A DNA stretch of 64,000 nt from Sequoia sempervirens (lineage: Eukaryota; Streptophyta; Pinopsida; Cupressales; Cupressaceae): NCBI GenBank assembly GCA_007258455.2, contig VDFB02193867.1, positions 567,451,742-567,515,741 on the forward strand. Direction: 5' to 3'. The translations under genes were made by a program, and so were the position numbers. This document shows, in pieces, positions 61,258-64,000 of this stretch (within the stretch, counting starts at the first letter, position 1; every line of letters begins with the position of its first letter). Below the pieces are notes generated by a model. It searched no databases. It was given only the letters and a program-made list of their open reading frames with translations, and was not told the DNA's origin.

Positions 61258-61542
61258 TTATTCTACATACTCGATGTCATGCTCTATCAGGATCATAACC
61301 CATTTAGTTGTTCTTCCTGTAAGCATTGCTTTAGAAAATAGATACTTGAGAGGGTCTATCTTTGCAATGAGTTTTATTTGATGTGCTAGCATATAATGTC
61401 TGAATTTTTGTGTGGTGAACACAACTACTAAGAAAGCCTTCTCAATGGATGTGTAATTCAGCTCATGTCCTTCCATGGTTCTGTTCATGTAGTAAATAGC
61501 TCTCTTTCCCATTTTCATCATGTTGTGCCAAGAGAGTGCCAA
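61258..61542 (-). pseudogene. RNase H domain next to the reverse transcriptase
   Basis: A 94-codon open piece reading RAIYYMNRTMEGHELNYTSIEK, FRHYMLAHQIKLIAKIDPLK and MLTGRTTKWVMIL, the usual RT-linked RNase H of Ty3/gypsy elements. The expected start of the domain, upstream of residue 1, is broken near 61545-61570. Confidence 0.82.
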
Positions 61543-62522
61543 GAGCTGCTATCGTTGTTGATATATATAGTATCAAGGGCCTTCCTCGAATTGGTGGCAT
61601 GAGAACTGGTGGTGTAAGTACTTCTTGATTTTGTTGAATGCTTGATCACATTTCTTGTCCCATTTGTATGCTACCCCCTTGTGGAGTAGATGAGAATATG
61701 GGATAGCCTTGTCTGCTAGTTATACTATGAATCGATGGATGGACTGGAGTCTTCCTTGCAAACCCCTTAGTTGTTTCAATTTTTTTGTTGCCTCCATCTC
61801 AAGGATTGCTTAGAATTTGGTGAGATCTATCTTGATTCCTCTCATAGACATAATGCACTCGAGGATCTTTCCCGACTATACTCTGAAGACACACATTTTT
61901 GGATTGAGTCTGGCCTTGTATTCCTCTAGCCTATCAAAGATGGAGCTTAATGTTGATATTTAATCACGACGTTTCTTTGATTTAGCCAATATATCATCCA
62001 CATAGTTTTCCACATTTTTTTGAATCATGTCATGAAATATTAGTGTCATGGTGCTTTGATAGGTAGCTCCTATGCTTTTCAGCCTAATGGCATCATATTC
62101 CAGTAATATGTCCCCAACGGACAAGTGAAAATCATTTTGTGTTGGTCATCCTTAGCTATCATGATCTGATTGTACCCTGAGAATCCATCCATTAACCATA
62201 ACATTTCATGTCTCATTTTCATATCCATAATCATGTCAATGTTTGGGAGAGGGAAATCATCCTTGGAACATGTTTTGTTCAAATCTCTGAAATCTGCGTA
62301 GATGCAAATGCCCCCAATGGGCTTTGAAATAGGTACAAGGTTTGAAACCCACTCTGGATAATCAATCAGCCATATGAAACCAACATCTAGGAGATTTTGT
62401 AATTCCATTTTGATCAACGATGCTATACGGGGATGCATTTTTCTTAGCTTTTGCCTCATTGGCTTTACTTCAGGATAGATAGCTAGATGGTGAACCACAA
62501 ATTCTAGATCAAGCCTAGGCAT
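61543..62522 (-). pseudogene. Reverse transcriptase of the Tat-like element
   Basis: 62079-62522 is open and reads HHLAIYPEVKPMRQKLRKMH, YADFRDLNKTCSKDDFPLPN and LWLMDGFSGYNQI. The next part, in another frame, holds the catalytic motif NYVDDILAKSKKRR with both active-site Asp residues kept (about 61985-62015), then LNPKMCVF and KQLRGLQGRLQSIHRF. Stops after KKRRD, after FRV and in the thumb region, plus the frame change near 62079, make it non-functional. Confidence 0.88.
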
Positions 62523-62633
62523 ATCGGCATAGGTCTATGAAAATTTTATCTTTTTTTATTTTAGAAATGCAGCTAGGAGTTCTTGTTCTTTTATCAAGAG
62601 TGATTTTGCATAGAAGGTTATGTGCGGCATTTC

Positions 62634-64000
62634 TTATGTTGCTAGGTTGATTGGATTGCACTTTTCTGCTAAAACTACTGACTTCTCCAGATGAATAGAA
62701 CTAAGAGGAAGATTGAATCCCTCATCCTCTGACACCTCAGAGAGGTTTTCACCATTGGATGCATCCTTTATTTTTACTATTTTTGGGTTAGAGAGTGCCA
62801 CAGTATGGTTTTCATTTGAAGACCTAGAGATTATTCTCATATTTTCACTTTTGTGACTGGGGGATTCAATCATTTCCCCATAATAGGAATGTGTGTCTAG
62901 TATGATGTCAAACCCAACTTTGTGATCTTTGTATGGTATAGTATCCCATAATCCCATGAATTCTGAGAGTGCCTCATTATTTTTGAATCTATCCAAAATT
63001 GGTGGTCCTCATTGGTTGTAATCAATGAGTTGGGGATAGACTAAGTTTATCTCATGGGTTTGATTGGTTGACTCAAAAGATAGGTTACTAATCATGAGAA
63101 GGGAGGAATCCTTGAATAGCACTGGTAAGTCAGTTAGGGGATCCTCCTCATTGCATACATCGGTTATGTCAAAGGTAAATTTATCTATGACTCAACCTGT
63201 GGATAATGGTAACTGAAGGGTATATGTTGATAACTGGGGGGGAGTTTTGACCTTTCTAACTGAGGTTTCTCTACCAAGTATGGTTACCTTTGGATGGGTA
63301 CAACCAAGGCCAATATTTCTTATACTCTTCTCAACAACAAGGGGTTCTAACAATCCATTACCATTCTTCCCAAGTTTCTTGTTCTTGTTGTAATCCATGA
63401 TAAGCACCATTTGTAGTCCTTTTCTACTGTCATCCATGGGAAGATCAAGAATGGGCTTTTCATCTTGGTATAGGAGACTGGATATGTCCTTTTTATCCAC
63501 CACTTCCTGACTTAGATCTCCCCAGCATCTGAATCTAGAGGGGTCTACTTTGAAGGTTTGGGATGATGTTTCAGCTAGTTAGGGTTGCCCTTGAGACCTA
63601 GGAGATTGAGGTAACTCTCCTATTATGAAAGAACTTTTCTTCATCTTGTAATCTCCACACCCATTGTCTTTGATAATGACTTTGATTTTAGAGATATCAA
63701 GAATGGCAGGTGTCTTTTTCTCAGAAGTGGAGGCCAAGGTAGTTGGATCTACATATGGATTTGTTGGGCCTTCATCATTCTTTGGGACTTGAGGGATTTT
63801 GTAGTACTTTTCTTCTAGATTCTTGCAATAATAAAAGGGCTCAGGATCACCGTGGACTGTGACCTCTTAATTTTGATATGGGAATTTGATGCACTGATGG
63901 AAGGTGGATGCAACAACTTGCATCCCATGGATCCATGGACGACCTAGGAGAATATTATAAGGTAGATCAAGGTCAAGGACCTGGCATGTGGTTTCCATGA
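62634..64000 (-). pseudogene. Protease end and linker with G-patch-like segment
   Basis: At the right edge the minus strand reads YNILLGRPWIHGMQVVASTF, the end of a retroelement aspartic protease. The linker follows: 63192-63503 (103 codons open) has MDYNKNKKLGKNGNGLLEPL, with the glycine spacing of a G-patch, then GLGCTHP. 62634-62996 (120 codons open) is acidic with no known domain. The active-site DSG of the protease is off the window. A stop directly follows the protease end (PYQN, then TAA). Confidence 0.75.

Larger units (their letters stand above)
54414..64000 (-). mobile_element. Tat-like Ty3/gypsy element interior (5' end off window)
   Basis: On the minus strand, pol domains are ordered protease, G-patch-like, reverse transcriptase, RNase H, second RNase H, integrase (64000 to 59395). 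A long spacer with an antisense PMD frame follows, then a polypurine tract and the LTR start at 54413. The second, separate RNase H domain is the mark of the Tat lineage. Gag, most of the protease and the 5' LTR would lie beyond 64000. Confidence 0.78.

Overview
The window reads as a repeat-dense, AT-rich stretch of a plant nuclear genome. The evidence is a plant laccase gene with the exon layout usual for plant laccases, decayed plant-type Ty3/gypsy, Ty1/copia and LINE retroelements, and plant mobile domain (PMD) sequence. Large LTRs, nested old insertions and very low gene density would suit a gymnosperm such as a conifer, but that is inference; the sequence does not name the species. Two runs of exactly 100 N (7327-7426 and 49590-49689) mark scaffold gaps of unknown size.

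Layout. 1-790 is an isolated GC-rich segment I cannot identify, followed by an LTR-like promoter segment. 2731-6080 (minus) is the only gene that looks intact: a six-exon, 586-residue secreted laccase with all four copper-binding loops. An old LTR fragment lies about 430 bp beyond its stop codon. 6.1-17.7 kb is AT-rich and largely silent, with tandem repeats, telomere-like TTTAGGG runs, a perfect palindrome, a cluster of GGATCCC motifs and two copies of an unrecognised proline-rich coding module.

17.7-34.9 kb is a nested retroelement. An outer element (LTRs at 17705-18574 and 33079-34936) is split by a complete inner relative (20825-30302, two LTRs, gag and a damaged protease, no recognisable reverse transcriptase or integrase). 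Removing the inner element with one target-site copy rejoins the outer reading frame. A Ty1/copia-type solo LTR (18828-19849) sits in the outer element, and a short terminal-inverted-repeat transposon (26186-26985) sits in the inner one.

35.1-36.5 kb (minus) is a Ty1/copia gag-protease fragment, and 38.1-41.5 kb (plus) a truncated LINE. From about 39.6 kb to the second gap, a block of roughly 10 kb (LINE, LTR-like sequence, PMD frame) appears again after the gap, same order and orientation, to 58.9 kb. Because the repeated parts abut the gap on both sides, this may be a scaffolding false duplication rather than a true tandem repeat. Copy 1 carries a second TIR transposon that copy 2 lacks, giving a clean empty site.

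59.4-64.0 kb (minus) is the pol region of a Tat-like Ty3/gypsy element: protease, G-patch-like segment, reverse transcriptase, RNase H, a second RNase H, integrase. The PMD frame (54857-57028) lies downstream of pol on the opposite strand, so the two probably form one element with an antisense accessory ORF. All the retroelement coding regions are broken, largely by TAG and TGA stops.
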